From an uncultured Collinsella sp. (GTDB lineage Bacteria; Actinomycetota; Coriobacteriia; Coriobacteriales; Coriobacteriaceae), in contig CALJMO010000011.1 of NCBI GenBank assembly GCA_937982065.1, positions 1 through 64,000 on the forward strand: a stretch of DNA of 64,000 nucleotides, given 5' to 3'. Shown one piece after another: positions 32,083-40,763 of this stretch. The translations under genes and the position numbers were made by a program. How positions within the stretch are numbered: position 1 is the stretch's first letter; the number at the start of each line of letters is the position of its first letter. Below the pieces are notes generated by a model, which saw only the letters and a program-made list of their open reading frames with translations, did no database searches and was not told the DNA's origin.

Positions 32083-34862
32083 CAGAATCCTCCAAACTCA
32101 CGATCTTCACGTGCCATCTCGGCGTCGACAGACTCCAGCGCGGCAAGCCCCTCCTCGTCCAACAGGACCTCGCGCGGCTTGGAACCGTCGGGCGGGCCGA
32201 CGACACCCTTTTCTTCCAGCATGTCCATAATACGCCCGGCACGCGCATAGCCAACCTTCAGACGACGTTGCAGGCCAGATGTGGAGCCAAGCTGCGATTC
32301 CACCACAATATGGGCGGCTTCCCAAATGAGCGGATCATCGTCTTGCGGCTCGGCTACTCCGGTGCGGACAATACCGCCGCCACCCGCCATGGACATGGAA
32401 GCGGGCGCCACGGCAGACAGAATCTCCTCGTGGTAGTCGGGCTCGCTCTGCGACTTGACGAACTCGACAATCTCGTTGATCTCATCATCCGAAACAAAGC
32501 ATCCCTGAATACGGCGAGGCTTGCCCCAGTCGACCTTGGAGAACAGCATGTCGCCCAAACCGGTAAGCTTTTCGGCACCCATCTGGTCGATGATGACGCG
32601 CGAGTCGATACCCGTGGCGACGTTAAAGGCGATGCGGTTGGTGATGTTGGCCTTGATAAGGCCCGTCACCACGTTGGAGCTGGGGCGCTGCGTGGCCACG
32701 ATAAGATGAATACCGGCGGCACGGCCCAGCTGGGCGATACGCACAATCGACGCCTCGACGTCCTTGCCGGCAACCATCATCAGGTCCGAAAGCTCGTCAA
32801 TAATGATGACCAGGTAGGGCATCTTTTGCGGCGGGTTGTCGTAATGCTCAAACTCGCCGGCGGCCTGCTTTTCGTTGTAGGTCGAGATCTTACGCACGTT
32901 AAGGCGCTCGAAGACCTTCAGGCGACGCTCCATCTCGGACACGGCCCATTGCAGAGCGCTCGCGGCCTGCTTGGGTTCGGTAACGACCGGTACATAAAGA
33001 TGCGGCAGGCCGTTATAGCCCGCAAGCTCGACGCGCTTGGGGTCGACCATGATCAAGCGAACGTCCTCGGGAAGCGCGCGCATGAGCAGGGTCGTGATGA
33101 TGGAGTTGATCATCACCGACTTACCGGAACCAGTGGTACCGGCGATCAGCAGGTGGGGCATCTTGGCAAGGTCGGCGACGACCGGCGTGCCCTCGGCATC
33201 GCGCCCGATTGCGAGCTCGAGCGGACCGCCCTTCACATAGGGCAGCACGTCGCCCAGGTTGACGTTCTGGCGCTTGCGATTGGGGATCTCGATGCCCACG
33301 AGCGAGGTGCCGGGGATCGGGGCAAAGATACGCACCGACTGGGCAGCGAGCGAAAGCGCGATATCGTCCTCGAGGCTCGAGATCTTGCTCACGCGCTCGC
33401 CCTCGCCAGGTTGCAGCTTAAAGGTCGTCACCGTGGGGCCGGCGATCCAGCCGACCACGCGGGCACTGCGGCCAAACTCAAGCAACGTGGACTGAAGCGA
33501 CTCGGCAGTCTGTTCCAGCTCCTTGTCAGAAGACGCGGAGGACGCCGACTGCGGGTTGGCATGCAGGATTTCGAGTGGCGGAAGCTTAAGGCCATCCTCT
33601 TCTTCGCCCTCGTTATCTGCGGCGCCGCCGTCCGCTCCCCCATCCCTAGCCGCAGCCGATCCGACAGCACTCGAGGCAGGCGCATCGGCAACCTTGGGAT
33701 GCTTCAAGAAGTCGGGAATCTGAGGTGCTGCCGAGACAGGATTCACGGCAAACGGCGGCTCGGACTCGTCAATCTTATCGGGGTCGTCTTCCATCGAAAG
33801 CTGGCCGGTTACCTGTTCGCGCTTGGCATGGCGACTCGGCAGCAAAGTTGTCTTTGCGGTCTCAATCGGCGCCTCGTCGTCCTCGTCATCGCCCTCAGTG
33901 AGCTCAATCTCGCTATCGGACCAAGACGGGTCGGGCTCACTCGTATTGAGCTTAGGCGCAGCCTTGCCCTTCTTGGCATGGCGGCGCGGCAGCAGCGTCG
34001 TCTTAGCGCGCTCGGCCTCCACGGCATCGGATACGTCGACAAACGGATCCTCGTCCTCGTCGTCATTGTCCAAAACCGGGTCCACATCGTTGCCCATGAC
34101 CGTGGTCACTGCAGCATCGGAGCCCTTTTGACGAAGAATGCTCAGGTGCGGACGGGCAACGCCGGGCACCGACAGGGCTTCGTCGTCACCCCACGGACTC
34201 GCGTTGACATCGGCACGACGGCGCTCGGCAAAATCGGCCGCACGGTCGCGAGCAGAGCGCAGCACGCCGCCAACCGAAAAGCCGATGATGACCAAGCCCA
34301 CGACGACAAGGCCCAACAGGACTACCATCGCGATAGGCTTACCCAGGGCATTCTGCAGCGCACTCGCAATAAACGCACCGATGTAGCCACCCGAGGCGGA
34401 CAAATTTTGCGGCGTGAACATAAGGTCACACGAGACACTCGTACCCGGCACCATCAGCGAAAGAATGGAAACGACGGCGATAAAGACCACGGCGCCGCCC
34501 GCAACAGAGCGCACGTTGAGCGGCGAGTCCTCGCCTAAAAAGAGTGTGGCGGCAAACAGCAAAATGACGATCGGCAGCACGTAGGCGCCCAGACCAAAGC
34601 CCAGGTGGTAGAAACCAGCAACCGCAGCCGTAACGGGTGCGGTCGCCGGCGAAATCACGGCAATGAAGGACGCAATCGCCAAAACGGCGATGACCACGCC
34701 GGCGATATCGCGGTTGGCCGAGGGCTCGACCAAGGGCTCAAAATCGTCGAAGTCGGCCTCGTGGCCCTTATTGGCACGCAGATGGGAACCGGCACCCTTA
34801 GCAGATGCCGGTTGGTTATTGGCCTTATTGCCTTTGGCGTTTTGTGCAGATCCGCGCGCCAA
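32082..34862 (-). CDS. ftsK: DNA translocase FtsK/SpoIIIE
   Basis: A 926-residue septal DNA pump. Four membrane segments (about residues 52-200), an acidic linker (about 200-430), alpha-beta motor domain with Walker A AGTTGSGKS and LIMVDPKRVEL, and a C-terminal gamma winged helix (RLKVGYARAGRIMDMLEEKG) for chromosome-orientation sequences. The linker contains a duplicated AKTTLLPxRHAK motif at residues 286-297 and 336-347. FtsK moves chromosomal DNA through the closing septum and activates dimer resolution. It lies one base after rnj and overlaps the RodZ-like gene. Confidence 0.95.
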   Translation of the reverse strand: MARGSAQNAKGNKANNQPASAKGAGSHLRANKGHEADFDDFEPLVEPSANRDIAGVVIAVLAIASFIAVISPATAPVTAAVAGFYHLGFGLGAYVLPIVILLFAATLFLGEDSPLNVRSVAGGAVVFIAVVSILSLMVPGTSVSCDLMFTPQNLSASGGYIGAFIASALQNALGKPIAMVVLLGLVVVGLVIIGFSVGGVLRSARDRAADFAERRRADVNASPWGDDEALSVPGVARPHLSILRQKGSDAAVTTVMGNDVDPVLDNDDEDEDPFVDVSDAVEAERAKTTLLPRRHAKKGKAAPKLNTSEPDPSWSDSEIELTEGDDEDDEAPIETAKTTLLPSRHAKREQVTGQLSMEDDPDKIDESEPPFAVNPVSAAPQIPDFLKHPKVADAPASSAVGSAAARDGGADGGAADNEGEEEDGLKLPPLEILHANPQSASSASSDKELEQTAESLQSTLLEFGRSARVVGWIAGPTVTTFKLQPGEGERVSKISSLEDDIALSLAAQSVRIFAPIPGTSLVGIEIPNRKRQNVNLGDVLPYVKGGPLELAIGRDAEGTPVVADLAKMPHLLIAGTTGSGKSVMINSIITTLLMRALPEDVRLIMVDPKRVELAGYNGLPHLYVPVVTEPKQAASALQWAVSEMERRLKVFERLNVRKISTYNEKQAAGEFEHYDNPPQKMPYLVIIIDELSDLMMVAGKDVEASIVRIAQLGRAAGIHLIVATQRPSSNVVTGLIKANITNRIAFNVATGIDSRVIIDQMGAEKLTGLGDMLFSKVDWGKPRRIQGCFVSDDEINEIVEFVKSQSEPDYHEEILSAVAPASMSMAGGGGIVRTGVAEPQDDDPLIWEAAHIVVESQLGSTSGLQRRLKVGYARAGRIMDMLEEKGVVGPPDGSKPREVLLDEEGLAALESVDAEMAREDREFGGF

Positions 34863-34863
34863 A

Positions 34864-36534
34864 CTAAACCTCCATGACGACCGGGATGATCATCGGACGG
34901 GTGCGCGTACGGCTCCAAATAAAGTTGGAGAGCGAATCGCGCACGGCCTTGCGAATGGCATCGGAGCCGCTGCTCGTAAAGCTAAAATTGCCCTTCTCGA
35001 TCGTCTTCATAATGGATGCGGAGGCATCCTCGGAGAACTGGTCGTCGATGGCAAACGAGACACCGCGGCCCGAGAACTCGATGGCCTCGATCTTCTTGTG
35101 CTTGAGCGAGACGATGGCAACGGCCGTGACCATACCGTCGTTGGCGAGCTTTTGGCGATCGCGCAAGACAATGGGGTCGGTATCGCCGATACGCAGGCCG
35201 TCGACGTAGACGACGCCGGACTCGACGGGTGTACCGCGCTTGACGATACCACCGCGCATCTCGAGCGTGTCGCCGTTATCGAGGATAAAGATATGATCGT
35301 CCTTGATGCCCATCTTGCGGGCGAGCTGGGCATGAGCGCGCAGATGCACGGCCTCACCGTGAACCGGCATAAAGTACGTGGGTTTGGCCATGGCCATCAG
35401 GAGCTTGAGCTCCTCCTGGCTACCGTGACCGGAGACGTGGACGAGAGCGCGGTTCTTATCCCACACGTCGCAGCCGAGCTTGGCCAGGCTGTTGACGACC
35501 TGCTGGACGGCCTTCTCGTTGCCGGGAACGGGAGTTGCCGAGAGGATGACGGTATCGCCCTCGTGGATAGAGAGCGTCTTGTGCTCGCCATTGGCCATGC
35601 GGGACAGGGCCGACAGCGGCTCGCCCTGCGAACCGGTGCACATGACGACGATCTTGTCGTCGGGCAGGTTATCGATATCGAAGGCATCAATGATATCGGC
35701 ATCGTCGATGTTGAGGTAGCCCAGCTCGCGCGCGACGCGGGTGTTGGTGAGCATGGAGCGACCGGTCACAACGACCTTACGGCCGCACTTGCGGGCGGCA
35801 TCGCAGATCTGCTGCAAACGATGGATATGGCTCGAGAACGACGCGACGAACACGCGACCCGGGGCGTTCTTGATGGCGTGCAGCAGATTGGGACCAACCT
35901 CGGCCTCGGACTTGGTAAAGCCGGGAACCGTGGCATTGGTGGAGTCGGAAAGCAGCAGGTCGATGCCCTGCTTGGCAAAGCGGCTGATAGCGGCGTAGTC
36001 GGGCGTGACGCCGTCGATGGGCGTCTGGTCGAGCTTAAAGTCGCCGGTGTGCATAACGGTGCCCTGATTGGTGCGAATGAACACGCCCAGAGCGCCGGGG
36101 ATGGAGTGCGTCATCGAGAAGAAGTCGAGCGAGATGCCACCCAGATTGACGTGGCTGCCGCCCTTGACCTCACGGAACTTGGGCGCGCGGATGCGGAACT
36201 CAGAAAGCTTGCCCTCGATAAAGCCAAGCGTCAGCTTGCTCGAGAAGATGGGCACCTTATTGTTGAGGTCCTGCAGCAGATACGGAAGCGAACCGGTGTG
36301 GTCCTCGTGGCCGTGGGTGACGACGATACCGCGGAGCTTCTCCTCGTTCTCCAGAACATAGGTGTAGTCGGGAAGCACCAGGTCGATACCAGGCTGGGAG
36401 TCATCCGGGAACATGAGGCCGGCGTCGACGAGCACCATGTCGTCGCCGCACTCGAAGACCGTCATGTTCTTGCCGATGCCGTCAAGGCCGCCGAGCGGGA
36501 TGATCTTCAAGGGAGATGATTTTTTAGCTGCCAT
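34864..36534 (-). CDS. rnj: Ribonuclease J
   Basis: A 556-residue metallo-beta-lactamase/beta-CASP RNase acting as 5'-3' exonuclease and endonuclease. Zinc ligands are in THGHEDHTGS, CASP motifs include SDSTNATVPGFT and VHVSGHGSQEEL, and the C-terminal domain (SGSDAIRKAVRDSL) is present. Start 36534 (MAAKKSSPLK) is preferred; the longer frame to 36687 is not conserved. The AAAGGAAA Shine-Dalgarno is rather distant. The 36535-37186 leader region holds structured repeats. Confidence 0.94.
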   Translation of the reverse strand: MAAKKSSPLKIIPLGGLDGIGKNMTVFECGDDMVLVDAGLMFPDDSQPGIDLVLPDYTYVLENEEKLRGIVVTHGHEDHTGSLPYLLQDLNNKVPIFSSKLTLGFIEGKLSEFRIRAPKFREVKGGSHVNLGGISLDFFSMTHSIPGALGVFIRTNQGTVMHTGDFKLDQTPIDGVTPDYAAISRFAKQGIDLLLSDSTNATVPGFTKSEAEVGPNLLHAIKNAPGRVFVASFSSHIHRLQQICDAARKCGRKVVVTGRSMLTNTRVARELGYLNIDDADIIDAFDIDNLPDDKIVVMCTGSQGEPLSALSRMANGEHKTLSIHEGDTVILSATPVPGNEKAVQQVVNSLAKLGCDVWDKNRALVHVSGHGSQEELKLLMAMAKPTYFMPVHGEAVHLRAHAQLARKMGIKDDHIFILDNGDTLEMRGGIVKRGTPVESGVVYVDGLRIGDTDPIVLRDRQKLANDGMVTAVAIVSLKHKKIEAIEFSGRGVSFAIDDQFSEDASASIMKTIEKGNFSFTSSGSDAIRKAVRDSLSNFIWSRTRTRPMIIPVVMEV

Positions 36535-36747
36535 AGGTGAGTGTTGTTTCCTTTCTTCGAAACGGGTCTGGAACAACCGACGGGGCGCTTCTGGCAAACC
36601 GACCGCCGGGCACATACAACAATGCATCGTAGAGTCGATGCAATAACCACAGTATGATACCCATTTGCACAACAACAGACCACCCATGCATCAAAGCCCC
36701 ATCTGAACTGGTCTATCCCGACGGTTTCCCGTGGGGCGGGCACTGAT
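36535..36747. other. Leader/promoter region of rnj
   Basis: No gene. On the minus strand TATCAT at about 36653-36658 may be a -10, and a small hairpin (TGCATCG/CGATGCA, 36623-36642) lies in the presumed 5' leader of rnj. RNase J and RNase E type enzymes often regulate their own mRNA through the leader; nothing here proves that. Confidence 0.35.
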
Positions 36748-36829
36748 GAAGTTTCCTGCTCTACAGTCCTGCTCACGACGGAGGCCACATTAAGTGGCCT
36801 CCTGTTCGTGCGGAACTCGCGATAAACTT
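36748..36829 (+). repeat. Structured 83-nt element, copy A
   Basis: Runs from GAAGTTTCCTGCTCTACAG to AACTCGCGATAAACTT. Predicted pairing: AAGTTT with AAACTT at the ends, CACGA (36774-36778) with TCGTG (36806-36810), and GGAGGCCAC (36780-36788) with GTGGCCTCC (36794-36802) around the loop ATTAA. Copy B in opposite orientation keeps the single-stranded parts but changes both bases in several pairs. A conserved RNA or DNA secondary structure is therefore likely. Confidence 0.8.
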
Positions 36830-36851
36830 AGCCCGTGCCGGGGCCGCTGAG

Positions 36852-36901
36852 CCCTGACCTGCCAATATGAGATAGGTTTATTTTGGTAGGTTTTATCAGG
36901 G
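36852..36901. other. Two-part hairpin between the structured elements
   Basis: CCCTGA (36852-36857) pairs with TCAGGG (36896-36901), and inside it CCTGCCAA with TTGGTAGG. No T-tract; role unknown. The adjoining AT-rich stretch 36902-36990 has no gene. Confidence 0.5.
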
Positions 36902-36992
36902 GAAATACTGCTGTGTCTATCTACTGATCTGAAATCTGACTACTGAATAGACTGTCTAACTATCTAACTAAATAGCGAGCGGCATTAACCAG

Positions 36993-37139
36993 CCCTTTTG
37001 CATACGCCCGGGAGGGCCGTATATGAAGTTTATCGCGAGTTCCGCACGCAAAGGAAAGCACTTAATGTGCTTTCCGTCTTGCGCAGGACTGTAGAGCAGG
37101 AAACTTCATATGCGGCCCTCCCGGGCGCAAGCAAAAGGG
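36993..37139 (-). repeat. 147-bp inverted-repeat element with copy B of the structured unit
   Basis: Outer arms 36993-37024 and 37108-37139 are complementary over 32 bp with three mismatches. They enclose copy B (37025-37107) of the unit seen at 36748-36829, in opposite orientation. In copy B the inner stem is GGAAAGCAC/GTGCTTTCC and the outer stem CGCAA/TTGCG, each differing from copy A by paired changes. The loop (ATTAA on the minus strand) and the CCTGCTCTACAGTCCTGC segment are unchanged. Confidence 0.85.
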
Positions 37140-37163
37140 CGACCCCTGTCCGGAGTCGCCCTT
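37133..37163 (-). terminator. Terminator of pnp
   Basis: On the minus strand a 9-bp stem (37155-37163 with 37135-37143) is followed by TTTTGC, 24 bp after the pnp stop. The T-tract overlaps the outer arm of the 147-bp element. Confidence 0.85.
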
Positions 37164-37186
37164 GTTGAGCTGCTTATGTTTAGCTG

Positions 37187-39433
37187 TTACTCGGCGTCGT
37201 GGTGACGACGGGGCTTGCGGCCTCCGTTGTCGCCGGGACGGCGCGGACGGTCGCTGCGCTCGGAGCGCTCGCGACGCGGACGCTCACGGCGCTGGAAGTG
37301 CTCGCCGTCGCCCTCGGAGGCACCCTCGGCACGAGCCGGGGCCTCGGGCTTATCAAGACGATCGAGCGAGATCTTGCCGCGATCGTCGACCTCGATGACG
37401 ACGACCTTGACCTCGTCGCCCACGTTGAGGACGTCCTCGACCTTCTCCACGCGGCCCTTGGCGACGCGGGAGATGTGCAGCAGGCCGTCCTTACCGGGCA
37501 GCAGGTTGACGAAGGCGCCGAAGGGCTGGATGGAGACCACGCGACCGGTGTACTCCTCGCCCGGCTCGGGAACCTTGATAATGAGCTTGATACGCTCGAC
37601 GGCCTGGTCGACGGACTCGCCGGTGCCGCCGACAAAGACGGTGCCGTCCTCCTGGATGTCGACCGAAGCGCCGGTCTCATCCTGGATACCACGGATGACC
37701 TTACCGCCGGAACCGATGACGTCGCGGATCTTGTCGGTCGGAACCTGGATGGAGACGATACGCGGAGCTGTGCTGCGTGTGGTGTGGCGCGGCTCGGGGA
37801 TCACATCGAGCATCTTCTGCAGGATGAAGGCGCGACCCTCCTTGGCCTGCTGCAGGGCGCGGGCCAGGATGTCGAAGGTGAGGCCGGTAGCCTTGTTGTC
37901 CATCTGCAGGGCGGTGATGCCCTCGGTGGTGCCGGTGACCTTAAAGTCCATGTCGCCCAGGAAGTCCTCGAGACCCTGGATGTCGGACAGGACCACAGTC
38001 TTGCCCTCCTCCTGGATCAGGCCCATGGCGATACCGGAGACCGGGCGCTTAATGGGCACGCCGCCGTCCATAAGGGCGAGCGTAGAACCGCAGGTCGAAG
38101 CCATCGAAGAGGAGCCGTTGGACTCCATGACCTCGGAGACGACGCGGATGGCGTAGGGGAACTCGTTCTCGTCGGGGAGCACCGGAAGCAGAGCGCGCTC
38201 GGCCAGATTGCCGTGGCCGATCTCGCGGCGCTTGGGGCTGCCCATGCGGCCGGTCTCGCCGGTGCAGAACGGCGGGAAGTTGTAGTGGTGCATGTAGCGC
38301 TTGCCCTCGGTGGGCTCGATGGTATCCAGACGCTGGCCCTCGTTGAGCATGCCGAGCGACAGGACGGAAAGCACCTGGGTCTGACCACGCTGGAACAGGC
38401 CGGAGCCGTGAACGAGCGGCAGGTAGTTGTCCTTCACCATGATGGGACGGATCTCGTCGGCGGCACGGCCGTCGACGCGCTCACCGGTCTCGACGACCAT
38501 GGTGCGCATGGCCTTCTTCTCGAGCTTCTTGAGCGCCACGGGGATCTCGCGCTCCCAAGCGGCCTGCTCCTCCTCGGTGAACTCGGCACGGATGGACTCC
38601 TTCAGAGCCTCGACCTTGCCGATACGGGAGAGCTTGTCGGCATCGCGAAGGGCAGCTGCCATCTCGTCGTAGTGGGCGAAGATGCGCTCCTGGACCTCCT
38701 CGACGGGCTGGTCGAGCGGGTACTCCTTCTTGACGATGGGGCCGTTGGCCTGCTCCCACTCGGCAACGAACTCGTCCTGAGCCTGGCAGAAGGCAGCAAG
38801 GGCCTCCTGGCCAAACTTCATGGCGGCGAGCATGTCGTCCTCGGAGATCTCCTCGGCGCCGGCCTCGACCATCGAGATGAAGTCGGCAGAGCCGCCCAGC
38901 TCCAGGTCCAGATCGGAGTTCTCGCGCTCCTCGTAGGTGGGGTTGACGATAAACTCGCCGGTCTCCACGTTGCGGCCGATGCGCACGCAGGCAAGCGGGC
39001 CCTCGAAGGGCACGCCGCCGAGCGTCATGGCCAGGGAAGCACCCATGACGTTGATGACGTCAAAGGGGTTGACTTGGTCGGCGACAAGCGAGGTGGCGAC
39101 GATGTGCACCTCGTTGCGGAAACCGTCCGGGAAGCTCGGGCGAATCGGACGGTCGATCATGCGCGCGGTGAGCGTGGCCTTCTCGCTGGGACGGCCCTCA
39201 CGCTTGAGGTAGCCACCCGGGATGCGCCCTGCGGCGTACATCTTCTCGTTGAAGTCGACGGTCAGCGGGAAGAAGTCGTAGTTCTTGCGCTCCTTGGAGA
39301 CGACCACGGTGTCGAGCATCGTGGTGTCGCCCTGCTTGACCAGGCAGGCGCCGGTGGCCTGCTTGGCAAGCTCGCCCGACTCGAAGGTGTAGGTCTTGCC
39401 GTACAGCTCAAAGGTCTTGGATACGAGTGTCAT
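37187..39433 (-). CDS. pnp: Polyribonucleotide nucleotidyltransferase
   Basis: A 748-residue PNPase, the 3'-5' phosphorolytic exonuclease. Two RNase PH domains (the second with RREIGHGNLAERAL and SNGSSSMASTCGSTLALMDGG given by residues about 405-455), a KH domain (IRDVIGSGGKVIRGIQ), an S1 domain (EEYTGRVVSIQPFGAFVNLL) and a basic, disordered tail rich in Arg. AAGGAGA precedes the ATG. It follows rpsO, the conserved rpsO-pnp order, with a terminator between them. Confidence 0.97.
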   Translation of the reverse strand: MTLVSKTFELYGKTYTFESGELAKQATGACLVKQGDTTMLDTVVVSKERKNYDFFPLTVDFNEKMYAAGRIPGGYLKREGRPSEKATLTARMIDRPIRPSFPDGFRNEVHIVATSLVADQVNPFDVINVMGASLAMTLGGVPFEGPLACVRIGRNVETGEFIVNPTYEERENSDLDLELGGSADFISMVEAGAEEISEDDMLAAMKFGQEALAAFCQAQDEFVAEWEQANGPIVKKEYPLDQPVEEVQERIFAHYDEMAAALRDADKLSRIGKVEALKESIRAEFTEEEQAAWEREIPVALKKLEKKAMRTMVVETGERVDGRAADEIRPIMVKDNYLPLVHGSGLFQRGQTQVLSVLSLGMLNEGQRLDTIEPTEGKRYMHHYNFPPFCTGETGRMGSPKRREIGHGNLAERALLPVLPDENEFPYAIRVVSEVMESNGSSSMASTCGSTLALMDGGVPIKRPVSGIAMGLIQEEGKTVVLSDIQGLEDFLGDMDFKVTGTTEGITALQMDNKATGLTFDILARALQQAKEGRAFILQKMLDVIPEPRHTTRSTAPRIVSIQVPTDKIRDVIGSGGKVIRGIQDETGASVDIQEDGTVFVGGTGESVDQAVERIKLIIKVPEPGEEYTGRVVSIQPFGAFVNLLPGKDGLLHISRVAKGRVEKVEDVLNVGDEVKVVVIEVDDRGKISLDRLDKPEAPARAEGASEGDGEHFQRRERPRRERSERSDRPRRPGDNGGRKPRRHHDAE

Positions 39434-39536
39434 TGTTCTCCTTTACCCCACAGGCCCCTTGCCTGCGGGCTTCTCATGTGACGCGGGCCCCCTGCCCCCG
39501 CCACGCTTCAGAGCGTGATTGTTCGCGCCCTTACAC

Positions 39537-39567
39537 AAAAAGAGCGCCCCGCTGCGCAGGACGCTCT
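39537..39567 (-). terminator. Terminator between rpsO and pnp
   Basis: On the minus strand AGAGCGTCC ... GGGGCGCTCT forms a stem followed by TTTTTGTG, 16 bp after the rpsO stop codon. Confidence 0.88.
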
Positions 39568-39582
39568 TAGCATGTACAAATC

Positions 39583-39861
39583 CTACTGGATGTTGTCGCG
39601 GATGCCCAGAGCCTTGATGAGCTCACGGTACTCGACGATGTCGTTCTTCTTGATGTAGGAAAGAAGACGACGACGACGACCGACGAGCATGAGCAGACCA
39701 CGACGGGTGTGGAAGTCCTTCTGGTGGGACTTCATGTGCTCGGTCAGCTCCTTGATGCGCTCGGACAGGATGGCGACCTGAACCTTGGGGTTGCCGGTGT
39801 CGACCGGGGTGTTACCGAACTGGGCAGTCAGCTCAGCCTTGCGCTCTTTGGAAACAGTCAT
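39583..39861 (-). CDS. rpsO: 30S ribosomal protein S15
   Basis: A 92-residue S15 with the conserved TPVDTGNPKVQVAILSERI, LTEHMKSHQKDFHTRRGLL and GRRRRLLSYIKK segments that contact the 16S rRNA platform and bridge B4. GAAAGGTGA precedes the ATG. The 137-bp gap to recO should contain its promoter; I see no clear -10/-35 pair. Confidence 0.98.
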   Translation of the reverse strand: MTVSKERKAELTAQFGNTPVDTGNPKVQVAILSERIKELTEHMKSHQKDFHTRRGLLMLVGRRRRLLSYIKKNDIVEYRELIKALGIRDNIQ

Positions 39862-39998
39862 TGTTTCACCTTTCGTTTAACGTCGCCCACGGGCAACTCG
39901 ATTCGCCTCGGACTGGGAAGCCGCCGGTGGAGCGAGCAACCAAGGTCGAGGTACCAACGGCCGATATGTTACCACAAGCAGCCCGCCCCTGCGCATCA

Positions 39999-40748
39999 TC
40001 ACCGACCCAACATGAATTCCATCGCACGGAGGCGCTGATCGGTGTACGTGGCGGCCCAAACATGCGAAAGCCCGAGCAAGAATGCCGCCGTATGCGGGTC
40101 GATTCGCTCGGCCATGAGCGCATCGAAGGTCATGGACATGAGGGCGCGCAGCCAGGCGACCTCACCAGTCGATACCAGTTCGGCACCCGGAACGCTCGAC
40201 GCGCACGATCCGCACATGAGCCCGCCCGCCTGTGGTGAAAAATGCGACAGCATGGGGTCTCCGCACAGCACGCAGGCCGAAAAATCTGGTCGATAGCCAA
40301 CGTGCGACAGCAGCTTAAAGACATATGCCGCCACAAGTAGGTCCATATGCGCCGCGTCAATCCCGCTGCCCACCAGGGTAAGCGCCCGTTGCGTAATGGC
40401 AAAGGTAAACGGGTCCTCGGCGTCCTCGAACGAGCACACGCGCGCAACCTCGGCGATCGCGCTTGCGGCGCAGGTCGTCTCGTAATAGGGCGCAGCGCCG
40501 AGCGGCGCCTCCATAAGCTCGGCCTGAGAAACCACGTCGAGTGACCGTCCATGCGCGAGCAGCATATCGACCGTACAGAACAACTCGCAGCGCGCAGCCA
40601 GACGTCCACCGGGTTTGCGGGCGCCCTTTGCCACGGCACGAACCTGCCGGCCCCGCTCGTCAAGCATCGTCAAGATCAGGTCCGTCTCTTTGAGCTTCGT
40701 CTTATCGAGGACGAGCACCTTCGTGCGATATGTCCGGGAGCCTGCCAT
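39999..40748 (-). CDS. recO: DNA repair protein RecO
   Basis: A 249-residue RecO: an N-terminal OB fold (TKVLVLDKTKLKETDLILTM), a helical middle and a zinc site with two cysteine pairs (CVLCGDP, CGSC). RecO loads RecA on SSB-coated single strands with RecR. It lies 15 bp after era, the typical era-recO order. The last gene of the phoH-ybeY-dgkA-era-recO run. Confidence 0.93.
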   Translation of the reverse strand: MAGSRTYRTKVLVLDKTKLKETDLILTMLDERGRQVRAVAKGARKPGGRLAARCELFCTVDMLLAHGRSLDVVSQAELMEAPLGAAPYYETTCAASAIAEVARVCSFEDAEDPFTFAITQRALTLVGSGIDAAHMDLLVAAYVFKLLSHVGYRPDFSACVLCGDPMLSHFSPQAGGLMCGSCASSVPGAELVSTGEVAWLRALMSMTFDALMAERIDPHTAAFLLGLSHVWAATYTDQRLRAMEFMLGR

Positions 40749-40763
40749 GCGCGCCGCGCGCCC

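Noticed and set aside
37199..39481. Long open frame antisense to pnp (about 760 codons), and similar ones antisense to ftsK (32073-34538) and the kinase/regulator region (2137-3858)
   Set aside because: They mirror the codon bias of high-GC genes on the other strand, show no family motifs, and the minus-strand genes have complete conserved domains.
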